A stretch of 64,000 nt of DNA from an uncultured Acidobacteriaceae bacterium (GTDB lineage Bacteria > Acidobacteriota > Terriglobia > Terriglobales > Acidobacteriaceae), in contig CALFMO010000068.1 in the NCBI GenBank assembly GCA_937879855.1, positions 1 to 64,000 of the forward strand, given 5' to 3'. Below the pieces are notes generated by a model. That model was not told where the DNA came from and did not search any database. It saw nothing but the letters and a program-made list of their open reading frames with translations. The translations under genes and the position numbers were made by a program. This document shows positions 30,330-38,887 of the stretch, piece by piece; within the stretch, counting starts at the first letter, position 1, and each line of letters opens with the position of its first letter.

Positions 30330-32396
30330 ATGAAGACACGCAGGTTGTGGACTTGGATCTTAGTGACCAGCTTCGCGCTGTTCCTGCAGGCTTCCACGAA
30401 AGCCAACGCGCAGGATGATGATGTCCAGAATCAGGATCAAGCTCAAAGTCAAAATCCCGACCAGCCGAATCAGGACCAGAATCAAGATCAGGATCCTCCT
30501 GGCCGCGTCGCGCGCCTGAACTTCTCACAAGGCTCGATCTCATTTCGCCCGGCCGGCGAAGACGACTGGGTCTCCGGCGTGCCGAACCGTCCCATGGTCA
30601 CCGGCGACGATTTGTGGGCCGATGAAGATTCCCGCGCCGAAGTTCACATCGGCTCGACTGCAATCCGTCTTGGCTCCAAGACCGGAATTACTTTCCTTAC
30701 GCTCGACGATCGCACCACGCAGATTCGACTCGCGGAGGGTTCGCTGATCGTGCGCGTGCGTCATGTCGATGACGATGACAACTACGAGATCGACACTCCG
30801 AACATCGCCTTCAGCCTGCTGCAGCCCGGCGAATACCGCGTCGACGTGAGTGAAGACGGAAATCAGTCCGTCACCACAGTCTGGCACGGCCGCGGCCGCG
30901 TCACCGGCGGCGGATTCACCTACACGGTGGTCGCCAACCAATCTGCGACGTTCACCGGCAGCGATCATCTCGATTACGACGTCGCGCAACTTCCCCAGCG
31001 CGATGATCTCGATACCTGGGCCTTCGAGCGCGACGATCGCGAAGACCACTCCGACTCCGCCAACTACGTTTCCCGCGAAATGACCGGCTACGAAGACCTC
31101 GACGAATACGGCGACTGGAGTTACGTTGCCGGCTACGGCCCCTGCTGGCGGCCGCGCGCAGTTGTCGTGGGATGGGCCCCTTATCGCTTTGGTCACTGGA
31201 TCTACGTTGGCCCGTGGGGATGGACGTGGGTGGAAGACGAGCCTTGGGGATTCGCTCCCTTCCACTACGGACGTTGGGCATTTGTTAACAGCGGATGGTT
31301 CTGGGTTCCAGGACCGGTCGTCGTACGTCCAGTCTGGGCGCCTGCTTTGGTGGCGTTCGTGGGCGGAGGCCCGGGCTTTCATTTCTCCGCGGGCGTTGGC
31401 GTGGGGTGGTTCCCGCTCGCTCCGGGCGAAGTTTATGTTCCTGGATATCGCGTCAGCCGTGCGTACGTCACCAACGTGAACATCACCAACACGTCGGTGA
31501 GCGTCACTCGCGTCACCAACGTTTACAACACGGTAATCGTGAACCGCAGCACGACCGTAAATAACGTCACCTACGTAAACCAGCGTGTGAATAACAGCGT
31601 GACCGTCGTTTCGCACGAGGCTTTCGTCAATGCGCGGCCGGTTGCGCAGAACGTGATGCGAGTCGATCAGAGAGAAGTCGTCGCGGCGCCGGTCACTCGC
31701 GTCGTGGCCGCGGAGCCCGTGCGCACCAGCGTGTTTGGCGCGGGACGCCCCGCTCCGGTTAAGCCGCCGTCAGCCGTGCTCAGCCGTCCAGTGGTTGCCG
31801 TCAGGACTCCTCCACCGCCTCCGCACCCCATCGAGCAGCGGCAGGCGCAGGCCGGCGGACATTTGAACCAGCAGGCGTTGGTTCGTCCGGTCGGGCCCGC
31901 GCAGCCCGCTGCGAGAAATCAAGGCGGACGCCCGGTTCCGACGCAAGACGGATTTCGTCCATTCAGCCAGCCGAACGGCAGCAACAACCAAGTCAGGCAG
32001 ATGCCGCAGACGCAACCGCGAACTTACGAGCAGCAGGGAATTCCGCAGCCTGAAAACCGAGGTGTTCAGCACCCGGAGAGTCGCGGAATGCAGCCCGAGA
32101 ACCGAAACGTGCCGCCGCAGGAGAATCGCAATGCCCAGCCTGCGAATCGCGACTTCAGGCCACCGCAACCAGAGCAAATGAGACAAACTCCGCCAGAGCC
32201 AGTGAGGCCGGCTCCGCAAGAGGCGCATCCGCTGGTTCGCCCGACCCCACCAGTACAGGAGCGGAACCAGCAACAGGAACAACAGCAGGAGCAGAAGTTC
32301 AATCAATGGCACCAGCAGCAGCCGTCAGCGCCGCCGCGCGAGCCCTCGCACCCCGCACCGCCGCCGCGACAGGACAACTCTAAGAAAGGGCATTGA
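30330..32396 (+). CDS. Exported FecR-domain protein with Trp-rich repeats and Pro/Gln-rich tail
   Basis: A 688-residue secreted protein. A signal peptide (WILVTSFALFLQASTKANAQ) is followed by an Asp/Gln-rich linker, a FecR-like domain (about 58-190: GRVARLNFSQGSISFRPAG, RAEVHIGSTAIRLGSKTGI, TPNIAFSLLQPGEYRVDVS), then aromatic DUF6600-like repeats (about 255-370: DEYGDWSYVAGYGPCWRP, WAPYRFGHWIYVGPWGWTW). After an Asn/Thr/Val-rich stretch comes a long Pro/Gln/Arg low-complexity tail ending NSKKGH. There is no membrane anchor apart from the signal, so it is not a classical FecR anti-sigma factor. It is paralogous to the gene at 35934; the two flank a kinase/NtrC-type regulator pair. A surface or matrix role is inference. 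Confidence 0.85.
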   Translation: MKTRRLWTWILVTSFALFLQASTKANAQDDDVQNQDQAQSQNPDQPNQDQNQDQDPPGRVARLNFSQGSISFRPAGEDDWVSGVPNRPMVTGDDLWADEDSRAEVHIGSTAIRLGSKTGITFLTLDDRTTQIRLAEGSLIVRVRHVDDDDNYEIDTPNIAFSLLQPGEYRVDVSEDGNQSVTTVWHGRGRVTGGGFTYTVVANQSATFTGSDHLDYDVAQLPQRDDLDTWAFERDDREDHSDSANYVSREMTGYEDLDEYGDWSYVAGYGPCWRPRAVVVGWAPYRFGHWIYVGPWGWTWVEDEPWGFAPFHYGRWAFVNSGWFWVPGPVVVRPVWAPALVAFVGGGPGFHFSAGVGVGWFPLAPGEVYVPGYRVSRAYVTNVNITNTSVSVTRVTNVYNTVIVNRSTTVNNVTYVNQRVNNSVTVVSHEAFVNARPVAQNVMRVDQREVVAAPVTRVVAAEPVRTSVFGAGRPAPVKPPSAVLSRPVVAVRTPPPPPHPIEQRQAQAGGHLNQQALVRPVGPAQPAARNQGGRPVPTQDGFRPFSQPNGSNNQVRQMPQTQPRTYEQQGIPQPENRGVQHPESRGMQPENRNVPPQENRNAQPANRDFRPPQPEQMRQTPPEPVRPAPQEAHPLVRPTPPVQERNQQQEQQQEQKFNQWHQQQPSAPPREPSHPAPPPRQDNSKKGH

Positions 32397-32539
32397 CGCT
32401 GACGCGGTGATTACGATGTGATAAGTTCGCAGGAGATGCGCTTGCGGACTCACACAACTCATAGAGCCAACGCCGGGAGAATCACAACCTCTCCCGGCGT
32501 AGTCTTTTCCGGCCCAGCAGCAGAGCCGCGCCCCACGCG

Positions 32540-33910
32540 ATGACGGCAACTCCAATGACCGAAGCCAAGAGCACCGCGATCAATTGGATGGATATCCTGT
32601 GGCTGGTATTGCTCGCTGCACTGGCCCTGCTGCCGCCGGTGCGCGAGTACCACAAGCAATTCATCCTCCTTGCTTTTGGCGTTCTACAGTTAAACGAGAG
32701 TTGGCTGGTCGCCCACATGCCCAAGCGCGGCCCGGTCTATCTTGTGATGCTCAAAATCGCGCTGGCCACGCTGCTCATCGATCACACCGGTGAAATCCCC
32801 ATCAACAGCTATTACTATCCCATCTACTATTTGCCCGCAGTCACCGCCGCGGAATACTTCGGTCCTTGGGCCACATTGTTCTGGACCTCGGTGGCGTCGG
32901 CCGCCTATTGTTCCTATCTCTATCCTGCGTTGCAGGAGTTCGTAATTGCGCCGGAGGACTACGAGCGGCTCGCCATCCGCATCGTCTTTTTCTTTCTTGC
33001 GGCCATGGTAGTCAACCGCTTTGTCATTGAGGGCCGACGCCAGACGCAGCGCTACCAGGAACTGGCAGAGACTCTCGCCGAAACCAACCGCCGCCTGGAG
33101 CAGGCGCAGGCCGAGGCGCGCCGTTCCGAGCGCCTGGCCGCGCTGGGCCAGCTTTCCGCCGGACTCGCCCACGAAATCCGCAACCCCCTTGGGGTGATCA
33201 AAGGATCGGCGGAGATGTTGACGCAAAAACTGGGAGATTCCAATCCGCTGGCGACGGAACTCTCCGGGTACATCTCTACCGAGACTAACCGTCTCAGCGC
33301 GCTGGTCACTCGCTTTCTTGATTTCGCCCGGCCTCTGCACGCCGACCTGACGCCGCGAGATATCACCATTGTCCTCGACCGCGCTCTGAACGATGTCTCC
33401 CAGTTGTGGAAGCGGGCTCCGATTCGCGTCGAGAAAGAATACGACCCCGACCTGCCGCTCGTTCCCCTGGACGAAAGCCTGTGCGAGCAGGCATTCGTGA
33501 ACCTCGTACAAAACGCCTACGATGCGATGGGCGCCAGCGGCGGCGTGCTGCGCGTTCAGGCGCGGAAGTCGTCGGCGTGGATGCGCGATGCCGGTCGTGT
33601 GCAGGGCGTCGAGTTGCGCATCGACGACACCGGCCCGGGCATTCCGCCGGAGTTGCGCGAACAAATCTTCAATCCGTTTGTGACCACCAAGAAAAGCGGC
33701 GTAGGCCTGGGATTGTCCATCGTCTCGAAAATTATTGATGGACATCACGGCACAATCCGCATCGAAGTTGCGAGCAATCCCGCCGGCGACGGCGCGAGCG
33801 GTGCGGAGCAATCACGCACAGCAGGCCCAGGCGCCCATTTTGTAATATTTCTCCCCGCCGCCAGTAACAAGACTGCCGTGGGAGAGACGGCTCATCTGGT
33901 GATCTCGTGA
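32540..33910 (+). CDS. Membrane sensor histidine kinase, NtrB-like
   Basis: A 456-residue sensor kinase. The N-terminal about 160 residues hold several membrane segments (ILWLVLLAALALLPPV, YLVMLKIALATLLI, LAIRIVFFFLAAMVV) with no large periplasmic domain, so sensing is probably within the membrane. A coiled coil (about 170-205) leads to HisKA with the phospho-His in GLAHEIRNPLG (about 211). The ATPase domain has N box VNLVQNAYDAM, G1 DDTGPGIP and G2 GVGLGLSIV. The partner is the sigma-54-type regulator 28 bp downstream. Start uncertain between two ATGs 15 bases apart; neither has a strong ribosome binding site. Confidence 0.92.
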   Translation: MTATPMTEAKSTAINWMDILWLVLLAALALLPPVREYHKQFILLAFGVLQLNESWLVAHMPKRGPVYLVMLKIALATLLIDHTGEIPINSYYYPIYYLPAVTAAEYFGPWATLFWTSVASAAYCSYLYPALQEFVIAPEDYERLAIRIVFFFLAAMVVNRFVIEGRRQTQRYQELAETLAETNRRLEQAQAEARRSERLAALGQLSAGLAHEIRNPLGVIKGSAEMLTQKLGDSNPLATELSGYISTETNRLSALVTRFLDFARPLHADLTPRDITIVLDRALNDVSQLWKRAPIRVEKEYDPDLPLVPLDESLCEQAFVNLVQNAYDAMGASGGVLRVQARKSSAWMRDAGRVQGVELRIDDTGPGIPPELREQIFNPFVTTKKSGVGLGLSIVSKIIDGHHGTIRIEVASNPAGDGASGAEQSRTAGPGAHFVIFLPAASNKTAVGETAHLVIS

Positions 33911-33938
33911 GAAGCGCAGCATCGAGGACAACGCGAAC

Positions 33939-35312
33939 ATGCCGGCAATTCTGATCGTCGAAGATGAGGCCAAAATGCGCCGCCTGCTCGAATTGAATCT
34001 CGGCGACGATGGGTTCACCACCTTCTCCGCCGAAGACGCCGAAACCGGACTCAAATTGCTGCGCGAAAATTCCATCGACCTCGTCCTCACCGACCTCAAA
34101 CTCCCCGGCATGAACGGACTGGAATTTCTGCAAAGCATCAAGCGTCAGAATGCCGCTCTGCCCGTCGTTGTGATGACTGCCTTCGGCAGTGTGGAAACCG
34201 CGGTCGACGCCATGAAGGCCGGGGCCAGCGACTACGTATTGAAGCCGTTCTCGCTCACCGAAATGCGGATGGTCATCCACAAAGAATTGGACGTCCGCAA
34301 CCTGCGCGAAGAGAACCGGTCTTTACGGGAGGCGTTGGGCAAGCGTTATTCTCATCCCAACGTCGTGGCCCGCAGTCCCAAAATGCAGGAAGTCCTGGCC
34401 ACGGTGGAACGCGTTGCCCCCACCAATTCCACCGTGCTTCTGGGCGGCGAAAGCGGCGTCGGCAAAGATTTGATCGCGCGCGCCATTCACGAAAAATCGC
34501 GCCGCGCCTCCGGCCCGTTTATCAAAATCAACAGCTCGGCGATTCCTGAAAATCTTCTGGAGAGCGAATTGTTCGGCTTCGAAAAAGGAGCCTTCACCGG
34601 AGCTGTCGCCAGCAAGCCAGGGAAGTTCGAACTCGCGGATAAAGGAACGCTCTTCCTCGACGAGATCGGCGACGTGCCCCCTGCGATTCAAGTGAAATTG
34701 TTACGCGTGCTGCAAGAGCGCGAGTTCGAGCGCCTCGGCGGAACTCGCACGCTGAAGGTCGACGTGCGCCTCATCGCGGCCACCAACAAAGACCTGCGCC
34801 AGGCGCTTGAGCAAGGCACCTTCCGCGAAGATCTTTACTACCGGCTGAATGTTGTCCCCATCGACATCGCGCCCCTGCGCGAGCGCAAGGAAGACATCCC
34901 CGATCTCGTGAACCTGTTCATCAAGCGCTTCACCGGAGAATCCGGCAAGCCTGTCGAAGGCATCACGCCTGAGGCCATGCAGATTCTCGTCAACTATCAT
35001 TGGCCCGGAAATGTTCGCGAATTGCAGAACATCGTGGAACGCGCATGCGCGTTGGCCAAAGGAAATGTTCTTGACCGAGGCGACATCCACATCGACGCGC
35101 GACCCACGAAGGCGGCAAACGGTCCCGGCGGATTCCTTCCCGACGGCATGACACTGGAGCAGTGGGAAGATGAGATGGTGCAGGAAGCCCTGCGCCGCGC
35201 CAATGGCAATAAGAGCCAGGCCGCCCGCCTCCTAGGTCTCTCCCGCAACGCGCTGCGCTACCGTCTGTCCAAAATCGGTATCGCGGACGACGCCGCCGAG
35301 AAAGAAGCGTGA
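33939..35312 (+). CDS. NtrC-family sigma-54-dependent response regulator
   Basis: A 457-residue enhancer-binding regulator. Receiver domain 1-120 with the phospho-Asp in VLTDLKLPGMNG (about residue 52) and the Lys in VLKPFS. The AAA+ domain is at about 140-375: Walker A GESGVGKD (about 169), the sigma-54 contact loop GAFTGA (about 217), Walker B GTLFLDEIGD and the arginine-finger region YYRLNV. The C-terminal Fis-type helix-turn-helix (about 415-450) has ALRRANGNKSQAARLLGLSR. It is paired with the upstream kinase and presumably activates sigma-54 promoters; a well-matched one lies 536 bp downstream, in front of the FecR paralogue. Full length with all catalytic motifs. Confidence 0.95.
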   Translation: MPAILIVEDEAKMRRLLELNLGDDGFTTFSAEDAETGLKLLRENSIDLVLTDLKLPGMNGLEFLQSIKRQNAALPVVVMTAFGSVETAVDAMKAGASDYVLKPFSLTEMRMVIHKELDVRNLREENRSLREALGKRYSHPNVVARSPKMQEVLATVERVAPTNSTVLLGGESGVGKDLIARAIHEKSRRASGPFIKINSSAIPENLLESELFGFEKGAFTGAVASKPGKFELADKGTLFLDEIGDVPPAIQVKLLRVLQEREFERLGGTRTLKVDVRLIAATNKDLRQALEQGTFREDLYYRLNVVPIDIAPLRERKEDIPDLVNLFIKRFTGESGKPVEGITPEAMQILVNYHWPGNVRELQNIVERACALAKGNVLDRGDIHIDARPTKAANGPGGFLPDGMTLEQWEDEMVQEALRRANGNKSQAARLLGLSRNALRYRLSKIGIADDAAEKEA

Positions 35313-35354
35313 CGTATGGTTCTTATTGCTGGCATCATCACAAAATAAGGCTGC

Positions 35355-35383
35355 CCCACTCTTCGCGCATTTCGAAGAGTGGG
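35355..35383 (+). terminator. Hairpin downstream of NtrC-type gene
   Basis: An 11-bp stem CCCACTCTTCG/CGAAGAGTGGG with a seven-base loop, 42 bases after the stop codon. No T-run follows, so termination would be Rho-assisted if it occurs. A wider GGCTGCCCCAC...GTGGGGCAGCC pairing reaching 35474 encloses it. Confidence 0.5.
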
Positions 35384-35624
35384 CACTACGGATGCCGGCA
35401 CAACCGGATTCGCTTTTTACTACCAACGCACAGCACAGGGTCCACTCTTCGAAAATCGTGAAGGGTGGGGCAGCCAAACGTTGGGATGACCCCATCGAAA
35501 AAAGTGGACACCCCTATTCCTTCGTGATACTTCGTGTCCTTCGTGGTTCATGACTTTTGTCTACTGGCGTCCCAGCGCTATCCTGAGGAAGTTTGGCAAA
35601 CCGCTTTCGGCAGTAACAGCAACA

Positions 35625-35647
35625 AGCCCCGATTCATAATCGGGGCT
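35625..35647 (+). terminator. Terminator-like hairpin
   Basis: AGCCCCGATT pairs with AATCGGGGCT around CAT, a 10-bp perfect stem, followed by only TTG. AACA precedes it. It could stop read-through from the two-component operon before the FecR promoter, insulating the sigma-54-controlled gene. Confidence 0.55.
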
Positions 35648-35847
35648 TTGCTGTGTCGCGGGTTTTTCACAGCCTAGATATTCACGCGCCCGAGGCCCGA
35701 AACGACCTCGCGCCGCCGCACTGGCCGAAAACCACCACTCTTGGCTGAGGTCGGCCAAATCGAGAGAAATCCGCAGAACCCAACATTCGATCTTTGACGT
35801 CGATCGCTGAAAACAAACGAGTTGTAGTACCGGATACCCACCCTCTT

Positions 35848-35862
35848 TGGCAGAGCAGTTGC
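35848..35862 (+). promoter_or_regulatory. Sigma-54 promoter (-24/-12)
   Basis: TGGCAGAGCAGTTGC matches the sigma-54 pattern TGGCAC-N5-TTGC with one mismatch. The invariant GG (35849-35850) and GC (35861-35862) are separated by exactly ten bases. Initiation is expected near 35874, about 60 bases before the FecR-protein ATG. The gene just upstream encodes an activator with the GAFTGA loop needed by sigma-54, which makes the match more credible. Confidence 0.65.
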
Positions 35863-35879
35863 CTCTGTCATGACAGAGG
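35862..35879. promoter_or_regulatory. 18-bp perfect palindrome overlapping start region
   Basis: CCTCTGTCATGACAGAGG begins at the -12 element and covers the expected start of transcription. It could be a repressor operator that blocks the sigma-54 promoter, or form a hairpin at the 5' end of the mRNA. I did not see this exact sequence elsewhere in the window. Confidence 0.5.
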
Positions 35880-35933
35880 GATTCTCATACGTACGCATTG
35901 ATATCGCTAGGTTCGGTAGGCAAGAAGGTGGTT

Positions 35934-38663
35934 ATGAAAAACAGGCTCATATCAAGTTTCGCAGTATTAGCTTTAGCGCTTTCGGGGGCGCTCTCGATCA
36001 GTGCCCTGGCGCAAACGACCGACGAAACTCCCGCGCCCTCGGACCAGCCCAGCGCGCCCATGGAAATTGGCGAGCAGCCAAACTATTCTCAGCCGAATAA
36101 CGGTCAGATGGGATATCCGCAACCGGGCGAAACCCCCGGTCCGAATGCAGGATCGAATGACACGCCGAACGATGCGCAGCCTACCGAGGCTCAACCGGGA
36201 GGACCGGAAGGTGAAGCTCCGGCGCAGACCGATCAGGGCGTCGCCCGCATCAGCTTGATTCATGCCGACGTTTCCACGCAGCGCGGCGATTCCGGAGATT
36301 GGTCAGCAGCCACGTTGAATCAGCCGGTGATGACTGGCGACAAGATTTCTACCGCCGACAACGCCCGCACCGAACTACAGCTCGACTACGCCAACATTCT
36401 TCGCCTCGGCCCGAATTCGCAGGCCAACATGGCGAACCTCACGAGAACAAATATCCAGATCCAGTTGGCCCAGGGTATCGCGGACTATAGCGTTTCGAAA
36501 GACAGCGAGGCCGAACCCGAGATCGATACTCCGAACGTCACTATTCATCCCGCGCATCATGACGGCGTCTTTCGCATCGAAGTGCGGCCCGACGGTGACA
36601 CGGTCGTGATCGTACGTTCCGGCCAGGCGCAGGTCGCCACTCCGCAGGGCAGCACGGAAGTCAACGCCGGAGAAATGGCCACCGTGCGCGGCGACAGCGA
36701 GGAAGCGCAGTACAAGATCTCGCAAGCCCCCGATCGCGACGATTGGGATCGCTGGAACGCCGACCGCGATCACATGATTGAGAACGCGAATTCCTGGCAC
36801 CACACCAACCGCCGCTACACGGGTGCGCAGGATCTCGACGCTTACGGTAATTGGCAGAACGTTCCCGACTACGGCGATGTATGGGTTCCGAACGAGCCCG
36901 ATGGCTGGGTTCCGTATCGCGACGGCAATTGGGTTTGGGAGCCCGTCTACGGCTGGACGTGGGTTGGGTACGAGCCTTGGGGTTGGGCGCCTTATCACTA
37001 CGGCCGCTGGTTCTTATACGGCAGTTCGTGGGCATGGTGGCCTGGTCCGGTGTATGTAGGCTACAACCCGTTCTGGGCGCCGGCATACGTGTCGTTCTTT
37101 GGTTGGGGCGGCGGTTTCGGCTTCGGCGTTGGCTTTGGCGGTTGGGGCGGCTTCGGCTGGCTTCCCATCGGTCCATGCGATTATTTCCATCCGTGGTGGG
37201 GTGGATACGGCGGACGCTTTGGCTGGGTTGGCGGTGATCGCGGTGGTTGGGGCGACGCTCGCTGGGGCGGTTATGGACGTTACGGTGGCATCGCGCCGCT
37301 GCATGGCGGAATGCGGTACTCGAATATCGCGAACCTACATTATGCACGCATAGGCCGGGCGATGTCGGCAGTGAACGCGGAGCGCTTCGGCGCAGGGCGC
37401 TTGTCAGCGATGGCCGCGAACCGCGCCCAGATCAGCGGAGCGCGCATGATGGCAGGCAATCTGCCTGTGGTGCCTTCACGCGCGAGCTTGTCGGCAAGCG
37501 GCCGCGCGGCCGCGCCATCTACGATGCGCAACACCGGTTCACAACATTTCATGGGATCGGCGCGCAGCAACATGATGCGCCCTGCGTCATTCCAGCAGCA
37601 GACTGCAAGCCTGCGGCAAACGATGCAGCAAAATCACGTCGGCGCGATTCCGGCTGGCGGGCGCTCGGGAGGAGGCCAATTCGCCTCAGCTCGAGGCACT
37701 ATGCAAAGACCGGGCGCCGGTTTCCAGAACAATGGACGGGCGACGAACAACCCCGCGATGCGCAGCGCCGGCAACCAGCAATCGTATGGAAACCGGTCAT
37801 TCACGCCGCCGAATAGCAGCATGCGTTCCACGAACCCGGCAAATTCGAGCAGGAGCATTGGATCTTCAAACATGGGTTCTGCAAGCAGGGGTTCCTCGAA
37901 TATGAACTCGAGAAACGGCTCGGCTTATCCGAGTAGCGGCTCGAGGAATTATTCCGGCTACGGTGGATTCCGCCCATTTACGCCGCCTGCCAGCAGCCAG
38001 GCCTCACGAGGCGGCGCGTATAGCGCCGGGTCTAACAGCGGCAGACCTTATAGCGGCGGATCTTACGGAGGGTCGAACCCGTCTGCGGCCCGCGGCGGCA
38101 ACAGCGGCAGCTATTGGAACCGGACCGCTCCGAGTTCATCAAGTTCGATGGGTGCGCGCGGCAACAGTTCGAACGCAGGATCGGGCAGCTACGGGCGTGG
38201 ATCATCTCCATCCTCTTCCCGCCCGCAGTTGGATATGCGGCAGCCGATCGCGCGTTCCCCTTCTGGCAGCTACGGCGGGTACTCGCGCCCGTCTAGTCCC
38301 GCCTATGGCAGCAGCTACGGCGGAAATTCGCGTCCATCGAGCCCTGCGTATGGCGGCTCGCGCGGCGCATCTCCGAGCTACGGTGGATCGTCGAGCTACG
38401 GAGGATATCGCGGCGCCCCAAGTTCTCCGAGCTATGGCGGTTCTCGAGGAGCGCCCAGCTACGGTGGCTCGCGTGGTGCGCCGAGTTACGGCGGAGGCGG
38501 ACACTATTCGGCGCCGAGTGGTGGTGGCCATTACTCCGGTGGCGGTGGCGGCGGACGCTCCTATGGCGGCGGGGGCGGTCACAGCGGCGGAGGTGGTGGA
38601 CACTCGGGCGGCGGAGGCGGCGGCCATTCTGGCGGCGGAGGACATAGCGGAGGTCACCACTAA
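35934..38663 (+). CDS. Exported FecR-domain protein with Trp-rich repeats and Gly/Ser/Tyr tail
   Basis: A 909-residue paralogue of the gene at 30330. Signal peptide (SSFAVLALALSGALSISALA), Pro/Asn/Gln linker (to about 95), FecR-like domain (about 100-235: RISLIHADVSTQRGDSGDWS, RTELQLDYANILRLGPNSQ, TPNVTIHPAHHDGVFRIEV), then DUF6600-like aromatic repeats (about 300-385: DAYGNWQNVPDYGDVWVPNE, WAPYHYGRWF) and a Gly/Phe/Trp-rich stretch. The last about 330 residues are Gly/Ser/Tyr repeats (SYGGSRGAPSYGG) ending in Gly/His tracts. Such tails suggest an extracellular, possibly metal-binding or matrix-forming polymer. AAGGTGG lies 5 bases before the ATG. The sigma-54 promoter upstream implies control by the neighbouring NtrC-type regulator. 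Confidence 0.87.
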   Translation: MKNRLISSFAVLALALSGALSISALAQTTDETPAPSDQPSAPMEIGEQPNYSQPNNGQMGYPQPGETPGPNAGSNDTPNDAQPTEAQPGGPEGEAPAQTDQGVARISLIHADVSTQRGDSGDWSAATLNQPVMTGDKISTADNARTELQLDYANILRLGPNSQANMANLTRTNIQIQLAQGIADYSVSKDSEAEPEIDTPNVTIHPAHHDGVFRIEVRPDGDTVVIVRSGQAQVATPQGSTEVNAGEMATVRGDSEEAQYKISQAPDRDDWDRWNADRDHMIENANSWHHTNRRYTGAQDLDAYGNWQNVPDYGDVWVPNEPDGWVPYRDGNWVWEPVYGWTWVGYEPWGWAPYHYGRWFLYGSSWAWWPGPVYVGYNPFWAPAYVSFFGWGGGFGFGVGFGGWGGFGWLPIGPCDYFHPWWGGYGGRFGWVGGDRGGWGDARWGGYGRYGGIAPLHGGMRYSNIANLHYARIGRAMSAVNAERFGAGRLSAMAANRAQISGARMMAGNLPVVPSRASLSASGRAAAPSTMRNTGSQHFMGSARSNMMRPASFQQQTASLRQTMQQNHVGAIPAGGRSGGGQFASARGTMQRPGAGFQNNGRATNNPAMRSAGNQQSYGNRSFTPPNSSMRSTNPANSSRSIGSSNMGSASRGSSNMNSRNGSAYPSSGSRNYSGYGGFRPFTPPASSQASRGGAYSAGSNSGRPYSGGSYGGSNPSAARGGNSGSYWNRTAPSSSSSMGARGNSSNAGSGSYGRGSSPSSSRPQLDMRQPIARSPSGSYGGYSRPSSPAYGSSYGGNSRPSSPAYGGSRGASPSYGGSSSYGGYRGAPSSPSYGGSRGAPSYGGSRGAPSYGGGGHYSAPSGGGHYSGGGGGGRSYGGGGGHSGGGGGHSGGGGGGHSGGGGHSGGHH

Positions 38664-38734
38664 AAAGCTTGGAGACGCTACGTCTCTGAGGGAAGCAGCA
38701 ACTTGATGTACCAAAAGTTGTTGTCGATGCAGTG

Positions 38735-38786
38735 AAGAAACAGAGGCGGGAAGGGCGTGCCTCACCGCACGCCCTCTCTGTTTCTT
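38735..38786. terminator. Bidirectional terminator hairpin
   Basis: The outer arms AAGAAACAGAG (38735-38745) and CTCTGTTTCTT (38776-38786) enclose a second stem GGGCGTGC/GCACGCCC (38753-38760, 38767-38774). It lies between the rightward FecR gene and the leftward cupredoxin gene, which converge, so it probably ends both transcripts; the A-rich left and T-rich right arms suit that role. Confidence 0.7.
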
Positions 38787-38887
38787 ACAACGTTTCCAAG
38801 TTGCAAAGGTTCAAAGATTTTCTAGGGTGAATAGCTTAACGGTTGAGCCAAGCGATTCGCCACGTGGGAATCTTGACGCGTTGATTC

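Larger units (their letters stand above)
35313..35933. other. Long regulatory intergenic region
   Basis: About 620 bp without a supported gene. It contains a hairpin just after the NtrC-type gene (35355-35383), a more distant GAAGGGTGGGGCAGCC that is complementary to the left flank of that hairpin, a terminator-like stem (35625-35647), a spaced dyad TGGCCGA (35722-35728)/TCGGCCA (35751-35757), a sigma-54 promoter (35848-35862) and an 18-bp palindrome (35862-35879). The dyad lies about 100 bp upstream of the promoter, in the position expected for an activator-binding enhancer. Confidence 0.55.
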
